From: Brugia malayi
Taxonomy: Eukaryota > Nematoda > Chromadorea > Rhabditida > Onchocercidae
Reading direction: 5' to 3'
Assembly (NCBI RefSeq): GCF_000002995.4
Contig: NW_025062478.1
Location: 9,276,001 to 9,340,000 of the forward strand
DNA length: 64,000 nucleotides
A program made the position numbers and the translations under genes. Each line of letters begins with the position of its first letter. The stretch's first letter is position 1. The notes under the pieces are model-generated. The model saw nothing but the letters and a program-made list of their open reading frames with translations, ran no database searches and was not told the origin of the DNA. Positions 1-13,856 of the stretch are shown here, one piece after another.

Positions 1-104
1 AAATGCGTGTAAATATAAAAAAGGTAAAAAATAATAGCAATAAAATCGGTATGGCTGAAGCAAACTTGAAAAGGAACTTGAATATTCCACCATTCAATTG
101 TTAC

Positions 105-2219
105 CTTTTTGTCATGAAATTCAATCAAAAGACTAGTTTCTGTAACTGAAAATGTTCGATTGCCGGGAGCACAACACACATCCAAAAAAGTATTGTTTCG
201 TTGATCGGCCAAAATTGCTGAACGACCCTGAAAATAACCTAGATATAGACTCAAATCAACTTCTAAATGTAATTCTAAAATAAGAATATAACTGAAAGCA
301 AAGTGAAGTGCAAAAGATAACCACAACAAAGTTCAAACTCAAGAATTCGATTTTTATCGTCATAACAGAATAAAAAATCAAAATCCTATTTGTTATTTTC
401 ATACCTGTAAAGGTATACTCTTGGAACTCTCTGGTTTCCTTGTAACATGCCAGAATTTGACATGCCTGATCCCCACCGTTACACATCCGCCTTGTTCTGT
501 TACATCAATTGAATTAACCTGAAAAAACTACTTTTAATACTTTGCACGGTTCACTTTAACGCGAACTTTGTCAAATTCGTAGTAAATAGTAATTTATTAC
601 AATCAGTTGTAACCAAATAGATAATCCTGTCATGTCAAAACAAACTAAATTCTATGGATGAATATCAACATAGTAAGGAGTTCCGTAAGTGAAAAATGAC
701 TTCAGAAAAATATTTACTTTCGAAGTAAGACGATTTTCAGCAATTTTTTGCTGTGCTCGCCAATCCCAAACTACGATCGAGCGATCATGCTGATTCCCTA
801 CTGATACCAAGTGACCATTAGGCGTAAAGCGCTAAAAGTTAATCAATTACAAATACATATCCAAATTTTGAGTCCAACCCTAAAATGCACTTTTAGATTA
901 TGAAATTAGCAAATCAAGAGAATTTGTAGTATGAATTGCCACTGAAAACTTACCACACAGCTGATTCCTAACTGATGATGCTTTATATCAACAATTTGGG
1001 TAAAAGCAAACTGTCCTTTCGCGTCGTATAACTCCCAAACTCGCAGTCGAGGTTCATGTCCAGCCGGAAAAATAATTTATGGATTATTGCTGCACTACTG
1101 CTTCAATTTAAATATCATCACCCCGTTTTTCCCAACTTCAAAATTTCATTTCTCTACAAATTAATTCATCTAAGAATACCTCTCCGGTAGCGATGTATCG
1201 TCCGCAGAAAGAGAACGATAAGCATGTTATGCTGTTTTTCGTTGTACCAATTAAATGGGCTTGGGCATTATTTCTTGGATTATAAAGAATGACAGTAGCC
1301 CTGGAATAACATACAAAATCACATATCTATGAAAGTTCTTTAGGTATTTTAGCTCCATTATGTGCATGGAGACTTTATTTTAAAAATTAAAATAATACCT
1401 AATATACTACAAAATTTCACATGTAACTCAAAGTAAAACTAGCAGAAAGAAAAACTAAAGAATGTAAAAAACCAACCAAAATTTCGGAAAACATATTCAA
1501 TTCAAAAAAAAAAAGAAATTTTCTTTAATTTCTTTTAATTTTGTTTTAACCATAAAAAACTTTAGTAAAAAATCTTTGTGCTAAATTCTTATGTTAATAA
1601 TAAACAAGCTGAATAAATAGAAAGCACCATAGAAATATAAAATCAGCAAAGAAACAAAAAGGACATATTACGATGCTAAGAAGTTAATGACATTGAACAA
1701 GCGATATTTAATGTGCTATAATTAAAATTCATACAACTTTTTTTGCTAATGAAAAGTCCACAAAGATATACCCAGCCGGATAGGCTACAATGCCTTTGAT
1801 GTCGTCCACTGATACTGACGATCGTGAAACAGCTGTGCAACCTAATACCCGTTCTAATTTCGCCTGAAAAAAAAATGACAAAATGCATGTAAATATTTCA
1901 CATTGTATAAAAAAAAAAAATTACTTTACTCCATTATTATAACTGCACTTATATTGCTAAAACTATTGCAATTGTCATTTTTATCACTGCATTATTAGCA
2001 GATTATATATCTTATTCATTGCTTTCTAGCAAATCAATAAATGAATAGTAATATATGGAAAGAAATAAGTGAATAGTAAAAAAAAAAAAAAAAACGAACT
2101 GAAAATCAAATTTCGTAAAATTTACAGATAACATATACCTTACCCGAATGATAAATATAAATTTAAATAAAATACTTTACCATATGCATGTGCGGTGCGG
2201 ATGCGAAAGAGATACACAT
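105..2219 (-). CDS. WDR62/MAPKBP1-like WD40 scaffold protein, N-terminal part (3' end outside window)
   Basis: Exons in coding order: 2181-2219 (tentative, start ATG at 2217-2219), 1772-1863, 1180-1300, 954-1064, 718-831, 405-518 and 105-227; the rest lies beyond base 1. All joins keep one frame and encode about 240 residues. Family landmarks appear in order: LERVLG, then VAYPAG, ILYNPR, GHEPRLRVWE, LVSVGNQHDRSIVVW, RHVKFW, and a final segment starting GRSAILADQRNNTF. These match the first WD40 propeller blades of the vertebrate JNK-scaffold and centrosomal proteins MAPKBP1 and WDR62 (known family; the function here is inferred). Every internal join is GT-AG except the one before exon 954-1064, where the intron ends CCG instead of CAG. 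The first exon is the weakest part; the start could be the internal ATG at 2187-2189 or lie further upstream. Confidence 0.85.
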
Positions 2220-3766
2220 ACAAAACAGAAATAGTTTGCCGCTTCAAAAGATAATAGTCATAGAAATAAGTACGAAGAAATGATCGCAAAAATCAAAGAA
2301 AATGAATATGGTCGTTTATCGTTCAAACATTGATATGAAGACCGAAAACTAGGAAAGTTACATAACAATGGAATTATAGATGAAAATTCCCTCGAAAACT
2401 GTAAAAATATATAAAATGCATAAATACGTCAGTATATCATCAAACATATATCAAGTACGTCAGATAGGAAAAGCCAAATCGAAGTTGAATATGCAATATT
2501 TTTTAAAAATATAATATCAAGACGATGTGATTTCCCTACTATTAATATGTCACCTTGAAATCTCCAAAAAGAAATTTAATTCTTTCTCAGAATATGATTA
2601 CTAATTCATAATTCATAAGCATCCATATTTCCAGGGAAAGTATTAGAAAATGTAATGATTAAATACATTAACCTTATTTTTCTGATCATAAGTGAAGCAA
2701 TAAAATTGAAATGTACTACACATTAAAGTAGGAAATAAAGTGAGGAAGAACTATCTTGGGTAACAAAGAAAAAGCAAATTACCCGCATCAGATGAATTAT
2801 GCCCGAGAGAATATTTATGAAGTAAAATGTTAAAAATCCGTTAAAAATGTATCAATTTGCTGGATGAAAATCGTTCATCCCAGCTATTTAGTACTAATTT
2901 GTCCAAAATAGCAGGCGCAAATTGAGTGTTAAAGTTGCGCATTTTTAATGGTAACAAATTCGGCTTATCATTAGAAAAGATAAACTGATATGACGATGAT
3001 ATGACTCTAACGATCAATTTGACATGTTGAGGTATTGCGAGAAGATGAAGGTGACAAATTATCTGGTAAGTCATCAATAATAAATAAAGTGTTAAATGTG
3101 AGTGATATTAGTAATGGAAATTTTCCTAATCCTTTCAATTTCATCTTTTCTATTTTTGCTAAGCTCAATAATATTTTAGAATATAAAATTGTCAGTTAAT
3201 CCATATAGAAAAATAAGTTTAAAAAAAAAAAAAAAAAATTAATACTTCGAAATTACCATTTTTCATTAATCGATGAGCTAAATTATTTCTTCTTAATTTC
3301 TAAAATAAATATAACACATATGCAGAAGCATTAAAGTGTTATTATCCGCCATGTAATTATTTAATGTTTGTAAGATTAATGATAGGCGAAGAAAAAGGAA
3401 AAGCAAGCATACATGAAAGAGATAGACGACATTCAAATTTGTAATGAAAATATAAAATTTTAACTCATTAATTACCTCGGACAAAAGTTTTAATTATTTT
3501 CTATTTTCATAACCTCTCATTCAATATTTGTTCATTTCATAAATATTTTAAAACGACAGTTAACAGATAGCTTTAATTGCTGAATGATTATTCCCGCTTC
3601 TGTGAAATTATGAATCGCTTCTTTAATCTCTCAAAATAAGACTACTTGAGAGTTAATTTGAGAATCTTTCTCACAAATCTTTTATTAAATGTTCCCTACC
3701 AGTAATGCATTATATAAATGGCTTATCAATCTGCTGATTAATTGATTGGAAATTAGTTAGACTGAT

Positions 3767-3804
3767 AGCAGCTGATTCAAGATAAGTAATTGAAATCAGC
3801 TGCT
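3767..3804. repeat. Short perfect inverted repeat (hairpin)
   Basis: Arms AGCAGCTGATT (3767-3777) and AATCAGCTGCT (3794-3804) are perfect 11-bp reverse complements around a 16-base loop. It is isolated and has no neighbouring gene on either side within 1.5 kb. It may be a chance hairpin or a small structured RNA; the sequence does not decide. Confidence 0.5.
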
Positions 3805-6295
3805 GATATGTTATCAGCGTAACCATTCTGTTGCAGTAAAGTCGATGAACGCTGTGATAAAATAGAAATCAGTGACATCTCAACTGACAATATCAATCAG
3901 AAGACATTTACTGTGATAATCTAATTGAAATTGGCAGTGGAACAAGTTCTTACGATTGATCTAATAGCAAAAAGGAAGGAAAAGAATAGTACAATAATTT
4001 TTCCAGTTTTTTTTTTTTTTTGAAATTATTGAAAAAAAAAGGCTGAGATAGAAGATAAAATGTAAACTTCAAATGAATTTTAAGTTGGAAATTTTTATTA
4101 TCAAAATTTCAGGTTTTCAAAAAAAATTTCAAAACCTCACTTTAAAAAATTCAGGTTTCCCTGAATAGGATACAGGAAGTAATCCGGCTAACATCTCTAA
4201 CCGGACTAGACCTATGCGTTATTATTCCTAATAACGAAACAAAAGAAAAGCAGGGATTTTGCTTGAAGAGTTGTGAAGTTCTTGAAATGTAGAAATTTTA
4301 AAAAGTTTAAGTCAGTTTCACTCACTTATGTTAATTTTCATCCCAGTAACCTGAACAATTACACCGATAAAACCAGTTGTCCAATTGAAAGGTCATCAAA
4401 CATTGAATCAAACTTCAATTAAATTTCATGAGTTCTTCATCAAGCTAAATTTCAGACACTAAATGACATTTGAATAATAAGGAGTCTTCAATTCTTCATC
4501 GTTTTTAAACTATCGAATGAAACGAAAACAAAGAGACGAAAAAAACGGAATATTATTTTAAGTTCCGTTCATTATTTCTTTTTGGATTATATACTTATGT
4601 ATTAATAATAATTTTAATTGGTTCTACTTCAAATGTTCTAGAAAAGAAAAAGTTTGACATTCCTAATAAATATTCTGGAAATGCCATGCGATACAAAAAT
4701 TGGAGGTCGTAGTACAAAATGGAAAAAGAAAAATTCGTGCCAACAAAAATTTAGTGGAAACAGGTTTTTGGTGCACTTCTAAGAGTATCATTGTGGTGAA
4801 TGGGCAATTTTATTGGAAATAATTGTGAAAGGAATAAAAATTCCGGAAACTATTTTCATCTTCAATTTTGGAATTAAAAACAAGAAAAAATTAAAAACAA
4901 GATGAAAGATGAAAAATTAGATGTAAGATATCCAGAAGTTTTCTTGTTAAGTTATTGCTAAAAATGTAATAATTAGAAATAAGCATGGATGAGTTACGAT
5001 TTGGTGTGACAAAATTTAATATTCGATTTTAATTTTTTTCAATTGAAGGTATAAAAAATTAAAATATTCCATCTGAAATTAATTAGGACTACCTTTATCG
5101 TATAATCCATTTATTTAGGAAGAGAATAGCATTGTGAACAAGAGATCTTCCAGAAGAAGTTCTTTCCGTTGAAAATTTCCGGTCTCTGTTTTCATCGATG
5201 GAATCAGCGCATTGATTCCTTCGAAATCGTTGGAAAGTGTGCAACGATCATTAAAATTGTATCAACAAATGGAACAATTGATGAATGAAATTACAAACGT
5301 ATGCTAAGAGCATTACATCGAATTATACCAAAATGTAAAACCCATTTTAAAAGTTGGCATCCATTTAAAGGCAATGCTGAATTATTCCAATTTTAAAGAG
5401 ATAATGTAAAATGATGTGACTATATGTTATCATTTGTGTTGTGAAGTAATGAAATTATACGTGAATGTCACGTTACTTTCCGCTGAAATCACCAACTTTA
5501 AACTTTAGTTCATTATGTTAGACCTACTATATACGAAATAAATTTTTTGAAATAAAAGAAATGACTATTTAAAAATGAAATCAATTGAGAGAATTCAATA
5601 ACAAAGAGATTTTATTTTCGGTAAGAATTGTTAGAGAGAAATTTTTTGAAAGTACAAAAAATTATAAAATTGCCTCTTCAAAACAAGAAAACGAAGAATT
5701 CAACTTATTCGGCCAATAACATTCAATTGCATATATATTTTTTCTCCTTAAACAAAAAGAAAAATAATTTAATTTCTTAATTGATATATATATATTTTGA
5801 AAGATTAATGATGCAGCAGCAAATCAATTAGCAAATACAATCTGTAAAATTTTCTCCTAAACAACATAGTATTCATTATGATATGATATATATATTTTTT
5901 TTATTAAATATTTAAAAAAAAAACTTCCAAAGTTTGCTTGATATATTTTTCAGATAATCTTGAATTTATGAAATTATATGCAAACAAATGATTCTTAATT
6001 AATTATCTGCTAAGGCATTAATAATTCTGAAATGAATGATATTCGCAGGAATCTTTCCATCGTACAAAACGATAATTCAAGAATTAAAATCGTTTCAAAA
6101 AAAGGAATTATCGTGAAAGAATACAAAAAAAGAAAGGAAAAAGAATGCTATGATTTATTTTAAACAATAATATATTGAAAAAGTGATTTGAATTTTCACA
6201 AAATCGTGTCATAACTTTGCATTGAAAATCAATTTTAGGCGCAATATAAACACAAAAAAAAAAAACTTTTATTTTCCTTCCAGTTTTTGATTATC

Positions 6296-6362
6296 CCTCT
6301 CTCTCCCTCCCTCTCTCCCTCCCTCTCCCTCCCTCTCTCCCTCTCTCTCCCTCCCTCTCTTT
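6296..6362 (+). repeat. CT-rich microsatellite (CTCTCC/CCCT)n
   Basis: Irregular run of CTCT, CCCT and CTCCCT units on the plus strand, a homopyrimidine tract of more than 60 bases. No gene nearby. Confidence 0.9.
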
Positions 6363-9300
6363 TCTCTTATTTATTGCTGTCATTCTGAGTTCTCTAAGCC
6401 TTAAAAAAGCAAAATGATCTCATTGAATACAATGCATGCGACACAATTGAAGAATCTATCCTGCAAGAATAAAATTTCAAATCTTACAAATTTTTAGTTT
6501 TATTCACAAAAATTTCTTTCAATTTTTTTTATTACATCGTTTACTGAGAGATAATATTGATTAAACAGATCATCGTTCATGTTCATTTAAAATTTGTGTA
6601 AGACTTTACTCAGAGATGTTTGGTTAATTAAAATCTAAAGGTTAATTAATTCTACCTTTGAAGATATTCGAGAAAATAAAAATTCCTTTTGATGCGATTC
6701 TAAAAAAGAAATTAAATGCTTTTTTGACTATTGAACCAGGAAGGATTAATTTTTGTACAAAAATTACTTTCCATTAAACGAGTAGAGGAATTCAAAGAAA
6801 AAGGAAAACATTGACAAATAGAATAAATAATTTTTTTTTGATGTACCAAAAATGACTAAAGAATTTCATTCATTTCCCTTTCGGCATCACAAAATTACTC
6901 ACATCGGTAGTTTCCATGTGGATAAAAAGATTTAATTGCGCCTTTTTGAAGCAAAAGAATGGAAAGAAAGAGGTAAAAAGAAGTACCGACCACTAATTAC
7001 CAGCTATCACTTTTTCTCTGAGAGAGATTGCACACTCTTAAAGGTTAATAAAATGTTAAATTTTCGAATGAAATATTAATTTAGTGAAAATATTGAATAA
7101 ATTCCAGTCATTTGCACTTAACGAGTAAAGGAAACAAACTGCAAAATGTCATAGCAATTTTTCCGCAGTAATTAAATTTATTTGTAATTTACTATTTAAA
7201 ACAGTAATTGCTCTTTTTAGACTCTAAAAATATTATTTGAGTCGGTAAATTATTAGAAGAGAAAATTTTCAAATAATACTTTCATCTGACCGACAGGTTA
7301 TAATGAAGCTTAATTAGAGGAATATTTCCGCTCTATTCATCAAAACTGTGGAGGGTTTCCCTTCATTCAATAAGACTTATTAAGAAGAGCACTGAGAATG
7401 CATTAGAGCATGCAGGCATGCATTCAGCGTGCTGCAGTATATGACAAAGCAGTTTTCACAATCTTTCATTGCCTCATATAATCCTATCTTCAAGAATAAT
7501 TATTGATGTATATTCAAAAATATTGCTGACATCTAATCAATCTATTTTGGGATTTGACCTTGGTACCTTTTTTCTTATCAGTTTATGTCTAGTTTAAAGC
7601 GATAACTTTGATAACAAAATATCATATTATCAATGAAAGTTATTGCTTTAAAATTTTATCGTATCTATAACAAATCAACAAATTGATATAAAAATTATTA
7701 ATCGTTTAAGTACTTGAATTGAAATTGAAATGAATAGAGAGAATTTGAGAGGAATTTAATTATTAATACTAAATTATGTGACATGAATGTAAAAGAGAAA
7801 AAAGTACATTTCGATTGGGAAAAAGTGGAAGTGAATATATAATATTTCGAATAATAAAGGGAAATTTATTTCATATTTTTATTTAGTAAAGTAATTTCAA
7901 ATTAAATAATTAATTGTTTTAATTTAGAAGGAATTTTAACAGAACGTAAATTAAAACATAAGAAATTGTTATGAAGAAATAAGAATGGAACAGATTTAGT
8001 TGTAACTTTTACCGTAAAGATATATTTAATGTAGTCAATTTATGAGTGTAACGAAAAGATGCGAAATGGTTTGTGGGCGCCCTTGTCAAGCGCATTCCAT
8101 TTTGATGAATGTTGTCAATAAGTGCATTCATCTCTGATCATTATCATACTTGTCAATAAATTAATCGATTTTAGAAGTCAGACAACTTCAAAAAAAATGG
8201 AAAATTGGAATGAGTAATTTTTAAAATTAAGAAGTTTAAAAAAATTAGAAATTAAAAAATTAGTGAAAAGTTAGGTTATAGAATTATAAGAAAGATTAGA
8301 TGATACTCAAAATGTACTAGGAAATTAGGTTAGATTACTTGATACAACTAAATTATTACAATAGGTTAAGTTATTGGTGATAAATTGTGATCAAATTAGA
8401 GATAACATATTCGCCTTTCTACTGAGTGTAGTATCGAATAGATCAATAGTATATTTTAAAGCAAAGTGTCCTTCCAAAAAAAAAAAAAAAACATTAGAAT
8501 TTACAATATTCTTAAAAATAGTTAATTATTACTTTATCATTTTGCAATAAAATCTAAGCATATGTTTATAGAAAATAAATTCTAACTTAGCATTTTTTAT
8601 TTACATGAAGGATTCTCGAAGTGTCAAAAGAATTTATCCATCGGAATGGAATAACTAACGAATTCTTTGCAAAGTTAGTTATTTGCAAAAACATTCTGAT
8701 TGATTGCTTTTAAGGCAGATGTTGCTATGGTATATATTTTCGATTAACCGATTTAATGGATTTTTTCTTTTTTTTTTTTTTTGAATTTTCAAAACACTAA
8801 AAGCTGTTAGAAAAGTTTTTAATAAAATGAAATGAAATATGACTCATATTTCAAATTTAATCCACAAAACATCTTTGAAAAATGTAATGAAAGAATCTTT
8901 CATGGAAATGTTGGGGACAATGTGATCAAATGTCGCAGTGCTTGGATGAAATATAGCGAATTATCTGTTGTTTATCGTTGTGATATATTGCGAGAGGTAT
9001 TATTTTTCATTGTCACTGTCACTGATTTTGCGATTGCTTTAATGTTTTGAATATGACCTCGAAAATATTTAAGAAAATATTTTAGAAAAATTTCTATCCG
9101 TTATATTAATCTGTTCTGAATAAAATATTACTTTGATTTATTAAGCGATTGTTTCAATAAATTATGACTTAAATCATGATGAAAAACTTTCAATCGAAAA
9201 TTTAATCAGGACAAAAGAAAAAAAAAAAATTGGAATAAAAAAGAACTTTTTAAGTTACGTAATAAATTGATTCATACAGTGCTTCTTTTTTACCACCAAT

Positions 9301-12163
9301 AAATTAAAAGGATTTCATTATTAAATTTAAAATGAAAACATTATTAAATTTAAAGATGGAAAATTATTTTCCAAAAATTCACGTGCGATAAATTTATTAA
9401 TTAGTCTTTTGTAAATGTTCATCTTTGCATTGACCTATATGCTTGGCTTACTTCTGGTAATTCATGATTTCTTTTAATTTTAATAAATGTGCTAGAATTT
9501 TGTAATGGCCTAAATTGAAATTTGGCTCTAAAGAAACTTTCAGGCCATATATTCCTTTGGCTAACACATACACACATACACACACACACATATACACAGC
9601 ATAAAAAGATGGAAGGATGAAAAAATGACCACTCAGAGTGGTCACTCCCTTTTTCGATCCTTCGTTTCTTTTAATTCTCTCCTAATAGTCATTTCATCTC
9701 CAACTCTACCGATTATTTCGATAATTAATTAATTGGGAAATTATGCGAGCTAATTTCTTCTTCGAGGTAGTTCGAAATTTGTAAAGGAGGAAATACAGAG
9801 AGGGCGGCATATTCCCATAATGAATTACTATTCAGATGTAACAAAAATACAAAAAAAAGTGAAAGAAATAAAATTCAAAACTTCAAAACTTAAAAAAATT
9901 CACGATTGACATATGCAAACGCTTCTATTTTTCAAAGAAATGAGCCACATCATATCATAAATTAAATTATAATAAGGCAAAAGCATTACATTTGAACAAT
10001 TCTACAATATTAATAAATGAAACTAGGCCTAAAATTTTAAGACATAAGCCTGATAGATCCCTTAGATATGATTACATTCTTTCTGGATAATAAATTTTTA
10101 CAAATCAAAAAGATTCACTCCAATGTTTAACATTTTTAAGCAACAGAAAAGAATTTTGATATAAGATTTATTATTTTGATAGAAGCAAATATTAGAATAT
10201 TTTTTTTTTTTTTTGTTTTTTTTTTAGCGAGTAAATCCACTAATAGAATGCAAATAAGTGAGTAAAACAATATTCAATTCATTGATTAGTACACTTTCCC
10301 ATACATTTCACAGCTTAAGATACTTAACCAAAAATTGTTTGTTGTTACGACAATGACGTAGCATAAACAACAACAACAAAGCAACAACAACAACAACAAC
10401 AATAACAACAGATACTATTCAGTTAAGACAAGAGTAATTGACATTATTAATCTAAATTTGGTCTTTTCTTTCTTTCATTATTAGCTAAGCTAACAAATAT
10501 CATTAACAAATAACAAAAAAAAAAATAAACAAAGTAACAAATATCAGTAAAATGTTTTCTTATATTATTATTAACACATCCAAATATAATATTTATGCAC
10601 ACAAAATATTTTCTATTAATTATCTTTTTGTAGGACAAAAAAGTGATGAATTAATGGAATTAAAGGTTACACAAATAAGTCTAATAAATGTTAAAGCTTT
10701 AACTAATAAAATTTAAAAATTTAAATTACCAAAAATATCAGTAAATTTCCAACAATAATTGCTTATTTAAAATGTCTATCGATTGTTAATATTAAATAAT
10801 AATTATTGTTTTTAGAAAGTCCTTGACAAATTGAAAAATATTAAGTGAAAAACTTAGGAATTTTAATGGGAAAATTGACGAGGAAGGAATTTTGAAAAAT
10901 GTGAAAAACAAATGCATTCAATCAAAGTGAAGAGCTCATCGAGAAAAACGAACCACAATAGGGGCGGTAATGGCAGCAATAACAATAGCACTAGTAACAG
11001 TAGCAGCAGTAGAAGCAATAGTTCACCAATCAGCAAATAATAAAAAAAAGAGATAGATGTGTTAGAAAAAAAAAAAAACAAGCAAGAATAGTGTTTGCAC
11101 ATTCTCGAATTGTGGGGTAGGTCTCGAGAATGATAAAGCTTAACAAGGACATTCACGCCATTCTCTTTTCAATATGGCAAAATGCATGTTAATGTAAACA
11201 AAATATTGCTTCATGTAAAAAGTAATGTTAATTTATTATTCATTCTCATTTCATTTTATTCATTCCGGTATTTCCGGAATAATCATAGCAATATAGAATA
11301 ACTTGAAGAGTTGTATTACACCATAAATCGCTTAGTATTTATAAACAATTGTGTTATCACTGTTTAAATCAGGGAAAAAATTAAATTAGAAAGAAAATTA
11401 AATTAAGAAAAAAAAAAATTAAAATAGAAAGAAAATTAAATTAGGAAAAAAAAATGGCTTAAGAGTGGGGAATATCTTATAATAATAACTCTACATACTT
11501 ATAAGTTGTAGAAATGACAAGTTTTTTTTTGAAAAGAGTTTTTCAAAAAAAAAAAAAAACAATTTGTATATAAAAAAAAAAGTTTAATTCGATTACCTTA
11601 AGAAGAAATAAATTTTAAATTCTTAGAAAAGTTAAATTGTTGACAAAGTGACAAGAAAAGATGAATGCTAATATTCTTCCACAAGTATAAAATAAAAATT
11701 TAAATTATCTCAACATGAATTATTGAGAAGATAAAAGAATTTGTGATCAAAAAATTTATTCAATAAATCGATAGGAACCAAAAAAATAAATAAATGATTT
11801 GACAAGATTACATTATTACTTGTTGTTTAATTCTTTTCATTTTCTTTATTTTCTAGTTTATTGTTTCATTAAACTTTTTTGAGTATAAAAAAGAAAAAGA
11901 AAACATCGAAAAAATTTAAATAAACAAAAAAGTATATTTAATGCTAATAGCATTCATTCGCCAATGAGAATGCTAAATTATTGAATGAATAATTATTAAA
12001 AATATTTATTTTGTTTATTAAAATAAAAAAAATTTAAGTTAAATAAAAATTTCATTTAATAAAGCATAGTAGTAATTAAGTAAATAATGTAGTAATATCA
12101 GAGAGTAGCAATGAGCGCTAATGGCTAATTTACTTTGCAAATTGGCATATGTCACAGAGAGCG

Positions 12164-12171
12164 CAACACAC

Positions 12172-12217
<46 letters not shown>
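12164..12217. repeat. (AC)n microsatellite
   Basis: Nearly pure CA dinucleotide run with one CG interruption, about 50 bases, lying about 40 bases before the 107-bp tandem triplication. Apparent open frames through it on both strands (runs of His-Thr or Val-Cys) are repeat artefacts. Confidence 0.95.
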
Positions 12218-12259
12218 CCTTCGATCCTTTCAATTTTACAAATTGCTGAGGAAAAAAAA

Positions 12260-12580
12260 GAAAGAAGATATCACACTAATAGCAGTAGTATCATTAGGAT
12301 AAGCCTCAAATCATCAAGAATACCGGAGAAGAGAAACGATGTCAGAATCCGGTTCCCTTCCAGTTAGAAAGAAGATATCACACTAATAGCAGTAGTATCA
12401 TTAGGATAAGCCTCAAATCATCAAGAATACCGGAGAAGAGAAACGATGTCAGAATCCGGTTCCCTTCCAGTTAGAAAGAAGATATCACACTAATAGCAGT
12501 AGTATCATTAGGATAAGCCTCAAATCATCAAGAATACCGGAGAAGAGAAACGATGTCAGAATCCGGTTCCCTTCCAGTTA
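12260..12580 (+). repeat. Perfect 3 x 107 bp tandem repeat
   Basis: Three head-to-tail copies start at 12260, 12367 and 12474, each 107 bp, beginning GAAAGAAGATATCACAC and ending CCGGTTCCCTTCCAGTTA. By eye the copies are identical. The unit is not a multiple of three and has no long open frame, so it is not a coding repeat. It is more GC-balanced than its flanks. The lack of divergence means very recent duplication, homogenisation, or an assembly effect. Confidence 0.95.
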
Positions 12581-13856
12581 ATCAATAGATAAACTGTATT
12601 ATTATTCTGTTGTATTGTTGTGAACAAATTTTGGAAAATCTCCTTGTTTACTTCAGTGCTTGTTTCATTAGGCATTCAAATTAAACTTCAACCGAATAAT
12701 TAAACTGGAAAATAGATCGAACCAAAGATCACTGTAAGTTTCGATTGCAATGTTTACAAGTGATACGAGTGTATGTATTGTAGTTGAGAGCAATCAAACT
12801 AGACGTACACTATATTACAGGATGACGATTCATGAAACCGGATATAATGTAAACAAAAGTAAAACTAGCATATACACTTACGTGAAGAGTGACGTCTGCA
12901 AATTTACTAAACTTTTTACGGACAAAAGAGATTGTAAAATCGATTTCTGTAGAATTTCAAGAATTTTATTTGTAATCTTGATTTTTTTTCCTTGAAAATT
13001 TTCCATAGAGGTCAAAGGAAAAAGATGCCGCCGCAAAAAGGGAAGAATTGATGATAGTAGAGTCAACATAATAAGGTCATCGACTTCATACATTCGAATG
13101 ACTTTTGTTATGGTAATTTTTATCGATTCTTAATAATTTCAAATCAGGTGACAGTGAAGGTGAAATGGTGACAGCAACTATCACTGTCATTGTTATGTCA
13201 AATTATGCAAATTTTACTATCTTTTTCTAAGCAGAGATAATAGATATGGTTGGATTTAACCTAAATATTAATATATTCAACAGCACATACTATTATTGTT
13301 CATGTAAATATTGCTAGGAAGTTAAGGATGTTTACTTATTGGATAAGTAATAATCACTGAAGCAAAGGAAAAAAAATGAAATTAAAAAGAAGTAAATTTT
13401 TAAGCGTTACAAACTAATTACAATTATGAATAGTCCATAATGTTTCAGACTTAGAAACGAGTTTTGATTCTAATTAAAACCAGAAATCAACTTATTATAG
13501 CTTGCATCCTCTTGATTAATTTGCAAAAACAGATATGTAGTATGATTAATCAATTTAACGTTTTGATTGGTAAATCAAAGACATGAGAATTATGGGAATA
13601 AAGAAGATTAAATAACAAAATATTGATTATTTAAAGAGAATGTGAAAGTATATTCTTTAAAATTAGTTAGTACGTGTAACGTGTATGACGTGAAGAAAGA
13701 TAAGCTGTTATGTTGGTTATAAGGTTATAGGTTAAAACCCTTTTTCGGACTAAGTGAAATTAGTTTATAAAGTTGTACGATTCAATCTTTGTACATTGGA
13801 AACGGATCATGCAAGGTTATCGCATAACTATCAGTAATTTGCAAACCTGATTAGTT

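Larger units (their letters stand above)
2220..12159. other. Gene-poor AT-rich interval without a confident gene
   Basis: No chain of exons with consistent phase and a recognisable family was found on either strand. The stretch holds many poly-A/T tracts and simple repeats: a CT-rich tract near 6296-6362, a CA tract near 9563-9598 and CAA repeats near 10361-10410. There is a hairpin at 3767-3804. Isolated exon-like segments occur at 5208-5298 (plus) and 8832-9000 (plus); they are discussed as findings because nothing links them into a gene. The interval could be intergenic or long introns of a gene not recognised. Confidence 0.6.

Noticed and set aside
12039..12367. Open frames through the (AC)n tract on both strands
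   Set aside because: Low-complexity His-Thr or Val-Cys runs plus the non-coding 107-bp repeat; no splice or family support.
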